From contig JBOZIK010000001.1 in assembly GCA_051453625.1 (NCBI GenBank), positions 140,294,696 to 140,337,233 of the forward strand: a stretch of 42,538 nucleotides of DNA, written 5' to 3'. Source of the stretch: Welwitschia mirabilis (taxonomy: Eukaryota > Gnetophyta > Gnetopsida > Welwitschiales). Positions 1-14,090 of this stretch are shown here, one piece after another; the first letter of the stretch is position 1, and the number at the start of each line of letters is the position of its first letter. The notes under the pieces are model-generated. The model saw nothing but the letters and a program-made list of their open reading frames with translations, ran no database searches and was not told the origin of the DNA. The translations under genes and the position numbers were made by a program.

Positions 1-1090
1 TGGAGATTTCTTAGGTTTATTTTGACACTGCATACTTGGAAGAAGAATTCATCATGAAAAATACTGACTTACCTTTCATATTAAAGATAAGGAAGTTTGT
101 TGTCCCTTCTATTATCTCCATGATAAGTGGGATGATAGCATTGCTAACATGGACAAAAGCTACAGCATTGATAGCAAGGCATGAAGCTAATGAAGTGTTT
201 TTTAACATAGGATGACATCCACTCTGTTATCCCCACAATAGATAGGATGACAACTATTTTTCTATAGTTGAAAAGAATTATCTTTATAATGGTTTCAAGT
301 AATCCCTTTGGGTTATTAGGGTTTTTTTTCTGACTTCTATGATTAAGTTTTTAGAACCTCAATGTAAAAGCATAAATACCCTTCCCTTCTTTATTTTTGT
401 TCCCATATTTTATACCTAATATGCTTGTGATAGAAGATTGAAGAATAAGAGATCCATCTAGTAGCTATAGAAAGGAGTTTCCTTAGTGTTAGGCTAAGTC
501 TCCTCCTTTGAGGTGCTACTATTTTGTTGTAAGTGGATGTAAAGTCCTTTGAAATCAATACAATTACTTTTTTTATTTTAATTCTATTTATGTCCCTTAT
601 GGTTTATGTTAATCATAGTTAAGTGACATTTTTGTGATTTATTTAGATAATAAGGGCAACCTTTGTTATGGTTGACTTTAGTTAGTCTTATATTATGTAG
701 TTATTCCATTTCCATTTCATATTGCATTCCTTATTTTACTTGGTATATCTCATAGTTCATGACGATTAAGAACAAGTTGAGTACTCTTCTTAATCGATCT
801 TAATTATAGAGATCTAGTTCTTGTAACAAAAGAATTAGAAACCAATAGAATTTATTTCATTTTCATTTGCATTTCATATCCATTTACATTGAATTGCATT
901 TACTTTATTTTCTTTTAGTTAATTAAAAGACAAAATACTAAAAAATAGCTTAAGAAATCAATTCTATGACTCTGAGCTTAGTGCCTTCATTAGGATTACA
1001 ACATTCCATCTATACTAGCATGTGTTTTTTTGTAATTTATTTGATTTACAGGTTTATCTAAAAGACTTCACAATTGCATAAATTCACACT
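1..1090 (+). mobile_element. Truncated LTR, same family as the A/B LTRs
   Basis: Read in the same orientation, this stretch aligns by eye with the LTRs at 23,692-24,804 and 30,194-31,413. Shared landmarks, in order, are two copies of the CATCC...CCATGATAGGTAGGATGA hairpin motif (about 100-138 and 213-252), a TATA-like CATAAATAC near 371-379, a GAGATCCATCT block near 449, and a TATGGTTTATGTT block near 598. The left end lies outside the window and the right end is approximate. No PBS or coding sequence follows, so it is either a solo LTR or the 3' LTR of an element lying to the left. Confidence 0.6.
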
Positions 1091-3217
1091 GTAAATTAAG
1101 ATTTATCAAAGCAGTTAGCACACTTAGGCTTCCACATGAAGGAATATGCTTAAGCATTTTCCAATAAAGAGAAGATTTTTTATGTTAAAAAGGGATTCCA
1201 CAAAAAAAAAAGGTTTAATGTTCTCTAAGATATTATGTACCACAAGGAAGAGGGAGGAGCACTTCAAAAGGGAAGAAGTAACATGCAAGAGGAAGAGGAT
1301 GGAAAATCCTATGTGAAAAGAATGAATAGCAGTGTTCTATTTGCAATGTAATAGAGGTGCTTAAGAGGTAAAAGAAATAGCTAAGAATCTTGTAATATCA
1401 ATAAATGCATGTGTGGGATAAAGTAAAGGATAATTATGTAGATAAGAAACAAGAGGGAAGAGAAATATGTTGATAAAGGAAGAAAGATGGTATTGTAGAA
1501 TCCATTTCTACATCCTTGATAACAAAGTAATGGATGAAAAGAAAGAACAAAGAACCATCTTCTATAATGCACCAATTATAAGAGAAACGTAAATGATTTT
1601 GAAAAGAAAACCTTTTTTTTTTTAAATACTAGACATGATAGATAATATTAATAATAAAGGATCAGGTTTCCTCAATATAGAATAGGCCTTGAGTAATTTT
1701 CATTATGAAATTATAAGATTAGATTGTTTATTCATAATTTCCTCAAATTAAAGCATTAAACGAGCCTCGTGGTTGTAAGGAGGACAATAGTAGTGCCATC
1801 AAATCCCTCTGGCAGCCCCTACATCTAGCATTATATGGCATGCCCTGCCTACTCAAAATTCCATATTATCTTCCACATAGAAAACTTCTTTTAATTAAAC
1901 ACAAATTTGGTAATGCTATATTCTTCTGTGCTCTCAGTTTAGAAGTAATTGTAATGGCTTATCATTCTCATGGTTTTCCCATAGTTCCCTTTTACTATAC
2001 CATATTTCCTTCTTCCATAATGTACCATTAATAGATGTCACTTCCTTGTCTTCCATTTCTATTTTAAGTAACATTTCTGACATTATGCAATGAATTCTTG
2101 ATTAAGATCTAATGATTTCTAAGCTATTCGGCTAGACAATACTATAGTGGTTGATCACCCAGGGATGTGAAGTTTGATTTATGCTCACAGTAGATTCACA
2201 TTAAGGATTTCATAGAATTCAAAACTTACTCAAGAGAGCATAAAGGAAGGGAGGTATTTCTTTATCAATCAATTTGATGGCATAATGGTTAAGCAAGAAT
2301 TAAATCAAGATGATGGTAACAGTTGAATTCCCTACCGTTACACAATTTAATTTTTCTTTTAATAATAATACAACATTAAAGCATAGTGGGTCACTATGAT
2401 CTCAATAATTATTCTTTAATAATCACCTCACATGTGGGCCCTTTCTCATTTCAAGTAGTTCCTTAACTAATTCCTCTTTTCCCCTTTATAATATTTATTT
2501 AAAATGAAGGCAATAGGAAAGAAATTACCTATTTATATTTGAAGCTCATAGGTGTTTTTACAATATTATAATCTTTTTTATGACATACAAATATTCCTCT
2601 TAAACACCCTTTATAATTATATTCTTGAATAGAAACATAAATAAACTATAATTTGAGAAATTCATTATTCGCCATAATATAATATTATCATAAGAACATT
2701 CCATAAAAATATAACTATCTATAATAGAATATTTGATGCATAATCAAATAGATAATATATACTTTATTATCTTTAAAATAAGGAAAACATTGTTCATACA
2801 TAATCAAGATTCATTCCTCAAGAGTTACAAGACATTACATAGGAACTCAAATACATTATCTCTCAAATGCAAAATCAAAGAAATTAACTCCTATATAAAG
2901 CTCATTAGTACATAATGTTTTAGAAATGTAAATCACAAAAAATACACCCAACTTTAATTTCTTTCTGTCTCATTTCTTAAAGATTTTCCTACATAGTAGG
3001 CATGGTGAGAACTATATCTCCACAGTTCCTAGTGTGGTCTATGGCAAGGTTTTAGGTAAGGCGTTTCTAAGCTTAAGGATGAATCAAATGATTAAAACCT
3101 CATTCCAGATACAATAATTAAGATACAAATAACCAAGTCTACGTAATCTAAAAATGTACAATGAATAGTATGGTTTGTTAGAAGGGTGTCAAAATACTCA
3201 TATGTCTAGAGGTTCAT
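1091..3217. other. AT-rich DNA, no gene recognised
   Basis: All frames on both strands are broken by frequent stops and the few short open frames show no recognisable motif. The patch near 1,745-2,030 is slightly less AT-rich but still unassigned. It is probably decayed transposon sequence. Confidence 0.4.
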
Positions 3218-3374
3218 TCCTATGGCTAATAGAAATTCTTCAAATGGAATAAACCCTTTGAAGTTGCATCTCATGCATAAATAGATGGGTTACAAACATC
3301 ATCCTGATCACTCTGATAGCTCACCCCTATAGTTAATAGAAGCCCTTCAAGTGGTTCAGCCTCTGAAGTTGCAT
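3218..3374 (+). repeat. Diverged direct repeat pair, about 107-bp period
   Basis: A segment of about 50 bp at roughly 3,220-3,268 (CTATGGCTAATAGAA... TTTGAAGTTGCAT) recurs at 3,327-3,374 (CTATAGTTAATAGAAG... TCTGAAGTTGCAT). Most of the differences are transitions. The pair sits in unassigned sequence and may belong to an LTR or leader of another degraded element. Confidence 0.5.
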
Positions 3375-3730
3375 GATTTGGTTACTTAGTAAAGTTTTAA
3401 GCTTAGAATAAAAATCATAGCCAAGATATTTTATGTGTAAGAAAAAGATTCACATGAGCATGTAAAAAGATGTAGGAATCAATTAGAACATACAAGAAAT
3501 AGATGAAAGTACATAAATCATATAACAAATTAAAATAAACCATAGAACCATATCAATTTTAAGATAAAACTCAAGATCTCTTAAAGATTGCAGGGCTCTA
3601 AGTTTTTTCTAAGCTTTAAGATTAAGATTGCAAGATTTGATGGTGAGAACTTTTTCAAAATGTCAAACATGAGAAGAGAAAGATTCAATTTATAGTAGAA
3701 AGTAGAGGATGTAAAGAGGCATCAATTAAG

Positions 3731-3846
3731 AGAGTGATGGAAGTGGTAGAGATGGTGGAAGTGGTGGAAGTGATATGATGAAGGTGGTGAATGTGGCAAA
3801 AGTGGTGTAGTGGAAGTGATGAAAGTGGTGAAGGTGGTGTTAAAAT
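3731..3846 (+). repeat. Degenerate GTGGAAGTG-type minisatellite
   Basis: A purine-rich stretch is built from loosely repeated GGTGGAAGT and GATGAAAGT-like units. It stands out from the AT-rich surroundings. The units are 6-12 bp and not in strict register. Confidence 0.6.
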
Positions 3847-6800
3847 GGTAAGGATTCTTTTATCTTACTAGGCCACTAGGTAAATAATAATTAATGATTA
3901 TTCTCGTCATAATTATTAATTAATCAATGATATATTATCAACAATGATAAAATATTCCATAACATGATAGAAATTTCTTTAACATTGAAGAATAATAACT
4001 AAGCATCTCTATTCAAAGTAATTTCAATTTCAAATCCATAACTCATTAGCATAAAATATTTATCTTATGAAATTTCATATTTTCTTTAACTTATTTATCA
4101 AAATATTTTAAACTTAAATCTTGATTGTTAAAAATCACTTATTAATAATGTGTATTCCAATATTTCATAAAAAGTTAAGGCACCTAAAATTTAAAGGTAT
4201 GGTGCTTATTTGAAAAGTAAAAAATTTTAATATGTATAATAAGATATAAAAATTGATCATATTTAAGGGCTATTACATTTGCTAGAACATAATATACTAT
4301 TACTCAAAACCCTTTCTGTTAAAAAAACCTCATATGTGATATGTTATAAATATAATAAAGACTATGAAGAATTAAGTCTAGTAATATTTTTAAAATAAAA
4401 GTAACTAAAAAGAAAAGGTTCAAGATAAATAAAACCCCTTATAAAATACAAAGGAAAAGAGTTTCATGTATCTTCTTAAGAAGAAATCATTGAAAAAGAT
4501 AATGACATTATGAAAATAACTCCATTAGGTTTATACAACTACATATTTTATTAAATTTTTAACATCTAAATATGATGGATACTCTTCTATAGTAAATTAT
4601 TATAATACTACATGGAAGAAGGTTGGCACAAGCTATGTCTTTTATCACTTGAAAGTGACTATGTAGAGTAATGTAGTAAACACTCTATATAGTTTCATGT
4701 AGCCACAAAGAATGATCTAACTATTATCTAAAATTTAATAATAAAATGTTAAAAAGATTGTGTTTAATATTAAATGTTATTGAAGAATTTTATATTAGAA
4801 GTGTTAATGAATAATGACATAAAGACCATGATTTACTATCATTTAGTCAACATAAGATCAATTTATGTAGATCCCAAGAAATATTATGAACTAATGAAAT
4901 GAAGATATGAATATAAGCAAACATTATTTTATTTTTAATAATATAAATCTAGTATGTACTTTTCTAATGTATGACTTAACTATTAATAATATAACTCACA
5001 TTCTAAAGTTTATTAAACTTGAATATTTCTTAAACATTAATAAACTAAGTATAATATATAGTTTAAGAACATACTATAAGTTAAGAAATACAATAAGATT
5101 AAGTCCAAGCCTTCTTTTCATAAATTGAAAGTATCATTACAATTATTACATGATATAGGTCAAATTAATCTAATTAGAAAACATGTTTTAATTAAATAAA
5201 ATAAACTTATAAAGGAATTTATCATTAAACTATTATATTACAACTATATTGCAAAAAATATGTATCATAGAACATAACATGAGACAACCATCTCACATAT
5301 TTTACTTATATCAGACAATAATTCATATCATAAGTTTCTTACATAAAATAGTATACCAAAAATAATTTATAAAAAATTCTTATCATAGAAGTTTTAAATA
5401 AAGCTTAAAAACATGACATATAATGCTTTCATATATTAATAAAATTGTACAAATAACCATGAACGTTTTTCACTAATAAATTAAAAGTAATAAAATATCA
5501 AAAAGTATCTCATCACATAATAAGATATCAAATATTATTTCACTAAAAACAGTTAAATATAATCAAGTTTTTTTAAATATTTTATTTTAAGTTTACAAAA
5601 ATTTTAAAGACTCTTTTTTTTTTTGTTTTTTAAAAGAACTTAAAATATATTAGTAATCAGATAAGTTTCATATTTATGAAAATAAGTCTTTCTTAAGGAA
5701 GTTCCTTTAGTTCTAGATTAACCAAAACATGTTCTAATTCTAGAGAATTTACATAAAGAATAAACTATCTTAGAATAAGTACAATCATGTGCATTTCTCC
5801 TATATGTAGTGGAATCACTTGAAGTTTTAAATTAGGAATTTTATTTTTTAATGATTGAATCTCATCATTTTTTTAAAATATATATTTTTTTACAATCTTT
5901 AATTCTCTAAGTTCATTAAATTAATTTTTTCATTTCATTCTTATTTATTAAAACTTTACTTTTTGGTTATACTTTTATTTAATATTACTATTATAACATT
6001 TTACTTGTTTTTCTTAAATTTTTCCTTTAACATTAATTTCAATGTTTTTGTAGAAGATATCTAGAATCTCATATGGCTAGCTAATCCCATAGTTTAACTA
6101 CAATTTTAAACTTCCTATTTTTAATACTTTTATATGAAAATAAAACTCATATTATTTGCACTAGATTCTTAGAAACTCTATCTCTTTACATAAAAGTCAA
6201 ATTTACCACTTCTAATTTGAAGTGAAAATTTTCTCATCTTTTAAAGATTAGTACCTCATTATGTAACTTTTTCTTCATCAAGCTTTAATATCATAAATTT
6301 AACTTTTTTTTTTGCATATTAAATAAACGTTTACTAGATTGCTAAACAAAGATTAATAAAATACTCTTAACACAAATAACTCATATTTATAGATTATTCT
6401 AAACTTTAATATTAATTTTATCTCAAATAAGCTAAATTGAAGTAATTGCAATTTGAAGATAAACATGTGATTAATAACATAAATGTAATATTAATGTAAT
6501 AAGATGATAATTACTTAGTTTTAATAAAATATGTAGATTTTATTTTACGATATCAATTATAAGCCTAATTTGTATATTTAAAGAATTAAGACAAAAAGAG
6601 ATGAGACAAATGGTTTATGTAGTTAATTAACTCATCATAATGTAAAGCCTTTGGAGTTTTTAAGGATTTTTAAAAATCTCATTTAAATAAAGATCTTAGA
6701 GGAAAAGTATGTAGAATATGTTATCATGTCATATAATTTGTTTCATATGTTTTAATAAGAATTAGATTTATGAACTATTTCAATATTAATATGATTTTAT

Positions 6801-8369
6801 AAGAGTACTTTTATATATGGAAAATCATTTATATTAGTTCATTATATGGTATTTTTTAATATTTTATGTTATGATATTATATCTTATCAAATGCATTAAG
6901 ATATAATGTGTTCCACCATTATGTGTCTCATATAGTATTTCATCCTTAGATAAACAAGTATATATAATTACTTACATGACATCCTAGGTATTAAATATAA
7001 TCTAAATCTAATGTGTATATTTAAATTATAATCTAAATCTGATGTGTATTGCAAAAATTACATATTCATGTTTTACTTTATGATTAAAATCTACATTATA
7101 ATCATCAAGCTATAAAAGAAGATAATTACCAACATATAAAAGAAACTATAACAACAATTAAGCTAAAAATGAGATATGATATCTAGTTTATAGAAAAAAG
7201 ATTACATCATATAAAACTATGATAGGTCTTATGATATTGAGAATAGTAATTATAACATAATAAATTTTTGATAAAAAGACATAATAGTGATTCTATGGTA
7301 TGATACTATTATAGAGATGAGCATTCTACAATGCTCTCTTAAATTAGAAGGCATAAGAATTACTAATAACGCGAGGTTGTAAAATTTATTTCTCACTAAA
7401 TATAATAATTTCAAAAATAAAAACTCAAATAAAAAGTTATTTTCTTATAAAGTAAGTGTTTAGCTTCTTGTACCCAAAAAAACTTAAAATAATTAATCAA
7501 ATAATCATCAATTATTATTTAAGAAATATCATAACCCATTATAGCACATTACATGAACAACTTACAAAAACCCATAATAAGTTTAATAGATATATGCATT
7601 ACTAACATTCATCGAAAAAGATTTTGTGGTATAAAAAAATAGATAATACGAAGTAAAATAAAGTTTAGGAAATGGTTTTTTTAATAACAAAATTAAAAGA
7701 CCTCTTCTTTGTAATGTCTATTTATCTTAAAATTAAAAGTACAATATAATAAATTAAAAATTTATTATATCACTATCTTAATGAATATATATATTAATAA
7801 TACATAACTAGTCTATTTGAAATTTTATAAGAACTTTTATTTAAATCTAGGAGAAAGAAGTTCTTATGTAAAATTAAACATTAGATCACATTTGAAGAAA
7901 GATTTTATTTGATTGATGCATCTTCTAAATTATATTATACATAATATCCTAATTAAACTTGAAGAAATATGAAAACTAGAGGCACTTATTATAAGTAACT
8001 TAGACAAGTTCCATATATCCTTGATTTTTATTTGAGAGTAATCATTTATTATTTTATGTCTATTAAAATGTTACATTATTAGACCATTTTGTTATGAATT
8101 CAACATTTAACTATAATATGTACCTTTATCTATAAGAAAACAAAATTTATTTATCATATGAATATGAGAATTTGTTTTTGATGGCATAGTTAAACATTTT
8201 CATTTTGGAAGAGGGAATGTAGATGAACATACTTAAGAAGAATTTTGGTCAATAAATTAGTGGATTGAAGCCATATTAAGGATAAAAAATAATGCCAACA
8301 TTGCGTATAGATAAATGAAAAAATGCAAATATTAAAGTATGATATAATCAAAAAGAAATTTTAGACCTT
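3847..8369. other. AT-rich DNA, no gene recognised
   Basis: No coding motif, LTR pair or RNA gene was recognised on either strand. The only structured feature noted is a 22-bp direct repeat (ATAATCTAAATCTRATGTGTAT) at about 6,997-7,018 and 7,028-7,049, differing at one base. Some of the right part may belong to the LINE pseudogene that follows, upstream of its RT. Confidence 0.4.
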
Positions 8370-10120
8370 CATTGGTAGCTCCAAGTTGATCCTTTTAATT
8401 TAATAACTTAGGAAGAGCTAGAAAAAATAAAATACATCCAATATTAATAGAATTAATATTATGCTATAAACACTCTTATCAAAAGTAAAATACTAGGTAA
8501 GAATTGAGGTTTCCAACTCTAAAGGATTTTTTAAATTCCTTAAAAGGAATAATGATCCTAATTAAATCAATAAATTAATTTTAAGAAATTAAAAAATTTC
8601 TAATATTGATAGGACTTTAGATATATTGATTAACCATTTCATAATAGTTTTTAAATTAGAAGAGTTTAATTTTGACAACTTTGATAGTACTATTGGTTTT
8701 ATTTTAAAATTTTTTAAGAATGAACATATTAACGTACTTAAAGATGACATTAGTAAAGAAAATCTTAGAAATGCTTACATCAATATGTTTCAAGGTAAGT
8801 CTCTAAACTTTAAATAACATATGTATTGAATTATATATAAGGATACCTATAATATTTTTAGCAATGAGTACCTAATTTATGTAAAAGAGCTGTTAGATTT
8901 CTTTATAAATAGGGTAATAGAAATGTAATTAATAATTAGAGATTAATAACATTATTAAATAATCATTAGAAATTATATCCAAAATCTCTTGAATCAATAC
9001 TAAAGAAGATTATTTCAAACACTACTAGTCAAGAGTAGACAATTTTTATTCTTAATCAATACATGCTCAATAACTTGGTGCTAGCTTGAAAAGGATGTCA
9101 ATGAGTTTTGATCAGTAACCATGGTATCGTTTTCATCAAAATCAATTATGATAAGGTTTATAATAATATTATATGAAAATTCATTCTGAATTATATGAAA
9201 AATATTGGATTTCATCCTAGGTTTTTACACATCACAAAATGCCTTTTTTCTGATGATAATGCTTACATAGTAAGTAATGCAAGATTTTTTCCATATTATA
9301 TAAAGGTAAATCTGATAACATTGTTTAATTTTTCCTTTTATATTTATTATTATAGCTAATTTTTTAAGTTATTAAATTAAGAAAGACTTAGAAAATGGAT
9401 TATTAAAGGGAATTAGAGTCAAGCGTCATACTAGGTACATGATAAATATGCACTTTGATAATAATTTTATTTTTTAAATAAATAATTTAAAAAGATACAT
9501 TAATATTTTTGTTAAGATAATTTACAATATTTCACATTTTTGAAATACACATTGAATTGAAAAAATCCTTTGTGTATAATAATGAAAGTAATTTGTGGTT
9601 TCTAAAGCATAAATCCTAGAAGATTATTAGATATAATAATAATATTAATATTCTAGAGATATTATTATCCTTTTTTGGAAAAAGATGCAAGATATGAGAG
9701 GAAACTTTTAATAAAGTTAAGAAGAATATTGATAAATGGAAAGTAAAAAAACTATCTTATGTAGGAAAATTTCTAGTATAGAAGTTTATTATTTTCAGTA
9801 ATCATGTTTTTAATCCTTTCTATTAGGAACATACCTTGAATCATGATAAAAAATGTAATCTCTATTCAAAATCTTTGTGTGATTGATTTTATATGATTAA
9901 AACTATTTTAATAAATTTTCTTTAAGAATATTTTATCTCCTAACTTAAAAAATGAGGATTTGAAATTATTGATAGCTTCAAGTAGGCATATGTAATAAAT
10001 GAATAATAAATTATTTATCATGGCATAGTATTATTTATAATTTTTTATTTGCTAAACTAAAAGAGTATAAACCTAAGAATAGGAAGATATAAAAGAGAAT
10101 AGACCCTCTAAATTTTATCA
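8370..10120 (+). pseudogene. LINE (non-LTR retrotransposon) reverse transcriptase remnant
   Basis: The recognisable core is about 9,063-9,835. From 9,129 one frame reads VFIKINYDKVYNNII*KF, which resembles the catalytic block of plant L1-type RT, where the first N is normally Asp and the stop is normally Trp; both changes are G to A. It continues with GFHPRFLHITKCLF. At 9,448-9,465 the frame reads MHFDNN, in the place of the family's F-A-D-D block. In another frame, about 9,715-9,830 contains WKVKKLSYVGKFLV, matching the WK...LS.aGR..L motif downstream of LINE RT catalytic motifs. Stops and frameshifts are frequent. No endonuclease domain or poly(A) tail was identified, so both outer limits are guesses. 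Confidence 0.55.
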
Positions 10121-13100
10121 TATGATTTCACTCTATTTAAACTAAAAGATACATATGTCTTTAAAGTACTTGATTAATATAGAGGGTGATTCGAAATTTT
10201 ACTAGTTAAAATTCATCAAAACTTCTTAGTTTCTTAATTTAAAGGATTTTAATTTAATGTACTTAAATTAAAAATATCTTATGAGGCACTCTAAGTCCTA
10301 AATTAATAAAATATTAAAGGTAAAAAGGTTTAGTATCCATAGCATGTATAGTATCTGATGGGAATTATTTATCATGGATTTCTTTGAGTTCTTGTATAAT
10401 TTTATACATAATATTAAGAGAATACATTATTAATTACTCATGTTTTTAGAGTAAAACATAATTTGCAATAATAATAATGATTCAATCCTATAGAATTGTT
10501 TTATGAAAAAATGATTTATGACTTCTATCTTATAGACCAGAAAGGGTCCTTAATTTCATAAAATAGGATATAATAAATTTTTAAAATCTAAATAGAAACT
10601 AAAAAATGGATGATAAAAAAATTATATGAAGTAAAAGACTATCTAACTTCTGGAAAATTCCTATGCTTCTAAAGCATAAGCACCTTAACTAGTATCTTGT
10701 TTATAAAGGATTACCTTTAGGCAGTCACCTTTACAACCTTGAATTGCACTCCTTTCCTTTACCTTTATGCAAAGACAAGTCATAATTTTAGAATAATACA
10801 CTCTAGATATGAATCATAGATTTAAAAAAATTAATAGTTTTTATAGATAATCCTAAGCTATTAAAGGCTAATGCCTTAATTTGATATTAAATGTGGTCCT
10901 ATATTTTATATTATCTATTGAAATTTCATTATAAAGTTTTTTCCCAAAAATGAAAGATTTTTGTAATTGTTATATTTTTAAGAAAAATATAATATTCTAT
11001 GTCATGTCACATTTTATATGTAAACTCAAGAAAAGAAGGTTCAACATAAGGTTAACCACCACTTGCATCTTATTAAGCATTTATTTAGTAAAAGGTTTTT
11101 AGTGTCTAAGATCCTCCTAAGAAACCTTCACTAAGTCAGTCTCCTTAAGTTCTACTTTAAAAATTATTCTATGATAGCATCCAAGGTAGTAAATAAAAAA
11201 TCACTCATGATTTATATCCTTAGAAAATAATGAAAAATTTTAAATTTTGTTTCATCTGGTTTATGTAGGATTTTTTCTCTTTAAAACTATGTTGTTTTAT
11301 TTCTTTTGAACTATGGCCTAGTAATCATTTAATACTTTTTTCTATCTTTGATAGTTAAGTATTAGTTAATATCTTTTTTTAATAAAACTAAAGTGAAATT
11401 TTATTATGTTTATAACCTATAAGAAATTTTTAAATAGTTTAAATGTACAAGTGATGAGATTTTAAAACATTATTAAGAAAGTTATCAAATATCCTTAATT
11501 AAATTTAGAATAAATCACTTACATTGGTACCTGCAACATGTAAATTATATCTTATGCACTTAAGTGCATAAAAATATGAAAACATTTGGTAGTAGTATTT
11601 AATAGCATTTTAACTACATAATCAATAGATCCATTGCTCTTAAGAAATCTTAGCCATATTTTTGTTTTTATCCTACTAATTATGTGTGTCCACTATCTAA
11701 GAATATTACTTATTAAGTAATTTACCTTTGTCCTAAAACCTCCTCTAATGCTATTTAGGTAAAAATATTTTTTTTCTTGTATGTTCTCCATGAAATTCTA
11801 AATTATCTTTTGTATCATAATCTTGTGAAATTGTTTAGGATTATAATAAAAACTTTCTCTTAAATATTCTATTTATTAAGCCATAAAACTATGTCATGAA
11901 ACCATCCTTAATCTTAGATTATCAACATCACTCTTCCTAAAGATGTTTGCCCTATAATTGTAGGAAGATTATGAGAATATGATATAAACTAGGAAAGAGA
12001 TTTAACTCCTAATGTAACAATCTCTTATTTGAGTGTCTATATACTTACTTTTATTTTTTCTAATAAAAAGAACTTTTGAAATTTTTTCTTTTCTGCTATA
12101 TACTTTTACTGAAATGTATTTTTTCATGTTTAAGAATATTCTTAGGATTGAACATCTCATCTCCTTTATTTGCTTGATTTTAATAAGCTTTTATAAGATC
12201 TTAAAAGAAGTATTGAGATTCTTAAATATATTTTTTTCTTGTACTAAAATACTAAAAAATAAAAGAATATTAGTCATTCCCTTCCCCTCTTCTACCCTTT
12301 TTGTTCTAGTCTCTTAAAGAATTTAACTCATGAAAACTATATTAACTTACTTGTGTTACTGGTCTATGTTACTAGTTAAAAACCTAGGGGTAATTCATAT
12401 CTTCTTAAGAGTTAACCAATAATTACTTAAGTCTTACATGTGATACATCCCCAAGACATTAAAGATAGAACTTAGTTATGCCTTAACATATAGCTTATTC
12501 TTGTAAGTGTTTCACTTACAAAAGGTAACTATATATGAATTATACTAGAGGTAGACCAAAATGGAGAAACCATTATAAATCCATGTGCATTCTTTAATTC
12601 TTTTAGGGTAGGATATAATGCTACTATTTTCTTTATTTCTTTAAAAAAATAAATTTAAGAAAATGATATATAGGTCTGCACATAAGACATCAACCCAAGA
12701 AATGTAAAATAAAAAAAATTAAACTTATATGTCTAAAAGAAATTAATGAAGTATTCTTATAAGTAAAAATCATTTAGAGTGCAAAAGAATAATGTAATAA
12801 CCTATAAGAGAATATATGGTTTAAAAGGGAGAATTTAAATACAAGAAACTAAAAGATTCCATCAAACATTTCCTAGCTTAAAAACAAGTTCCAAGAAATC
12901 AAATATTTCCTAACTTAAAAATAAGTTAAGTATAATAGCATAAAGTAAGCATTTGAACAAAAAAAGGGCTTTTCTTAAATGTGTCTTAATGAACTACTTT
13001 ATATATAATATATGTTTTTTTTTAATATACACATCTATATTCTTATCATTTAAAAAATGGATGTATTTTCTTGTTAAACATTTAAGTTTGTTTCTATCAA

Positions 13101-13577
13101 ATGAGCCATAAAAAAAGGGTATTGAAACTTATGAATAATGTTGTATATTTAATAAATTTTACATAATAAATAAAAATATAAATTTCATATATGAAATAAT
13201 ACCTTTTCAAAATGAAAAAAGAGGCAATAAAAGATACATTATCGAATTTTGAAACGTGGTCATATGAGATAAACACATGTGCTCAATTATGTTACGCATA
13301 AGTGCATCTAGTCATATCATTCAATAATACTCAAAATTATAATTAAAAAGTAATAAAATCAAATATGATTAAGGATTAATAGGTTCATATTAATGAAAAG
13401 TAAAAATTAAAATATGACATGGTCCTATGAATAAACTATTATAATGATGAAAAGCTAAAGTATTAAAACCTTAAAGAACAATTTTAAAATTTTGTATTTA
13501 TTAAGGAATCAAAATGAAAGAAGTAAAGCATAGGAAACAAAGTATTAAAGCAAATGAATAAAACACTTTATATTAAT
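10121..13577. other. AT-rich DNA, no gene recognised
   Basis: No domain motif could be read on either strand. A 94-codon open frame at 12,033-12,317 is a run of Phe, Leu and Ile codons expected by chance in AT-rich DNA. A perfect 20-bp palindrome is listed separately. The right part (13,240-13,577) may belong to the chromovirus LTR that follows, but it could not be compared because the second copy is cut by a gap. Confidence 0.4.
11552..11571. repeat. Perfect 20-bp palindrome
   Basis: TTATGCACTTAAGTGCATAA is its own reverse complement, with no central spacer. It lies in unassigned sequence, so no function is proposed. Confidence 0.8.
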
Positions 13578-14090
13578 GGTGTATAAAGTATAAGCTTACA
13601 ATATAAGTCCCATCTGGTAGAGCATTTACAATTTCTCCTTAATAATGGCCTTTAAAATCGTAACTTGATCAACTTAAGGGTTGGTATTCTTTAAGTGAAA
13701 GTACAAGTAAGTCAATATCTAATACAAGAAACCTTCTCCTAAAGTTTCTAGCAAAAACACCTCTTAAGTTTCCAACTCTAATATCTCTTACTTTTCATTC
13801 TTAACTCCAACTCTTAAAGCACACTCTTCATATTATCACTTATTATTATTTATAAGGATATAAGAGGAATTTTAATAATGAATAAATCCTTTAATATTAG
13901 TCTCTTGCATGTTTTACCATAGATAGATTCTAAAAATATAGTACTTCTCACACTTATGTTTCTTCTATACATATGAAATTCAATTTAAATGTGGATTTTA
14001 TTTTCTATGAAAGCACGCTAAAACCTTAATAAATAGCCCCTAATCAAAAAACATTCTTTATTTGTGTTTTTAAAGAAATGTCCTATAACA
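13578..14090 (-). mobile_element. Chromovirus-like LTR, copy 1 (probable 3' LTR)
   Basis: This segment aligns by eye along its length with 39,777-40,331 in the same orientation. Reading the minus strand, each copy starts with TG (14,090 and 40,331), and the second copy begins TGTAGCAGCACTC, like many plant gypsy LTRs. A minus-strand TATAAATA lies near 13,850 and has a counterpart near 40,068. It lies just downstream, on the minus strand, of the integrase remnant at 14,091-15,806, as expected for a 3' LTR. The far end at lower coordinates is not resolved and no clear polypurine tract precedes it. Confidence 0.55.

Noticed and set aside
11040-12020. Possible copia protease on the minus strand (FLDSGHT near 11,690)
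   Set aside because: Only a four-residue similarity; flanking motifs of copia gag or integrase were not found.
12033-12317. 94-codon plus-strand open frame rich in Phe, Leu and Ile
   Set aside because: Composition is that of random AT-rich DNA; there is no homologous motif or coding context.
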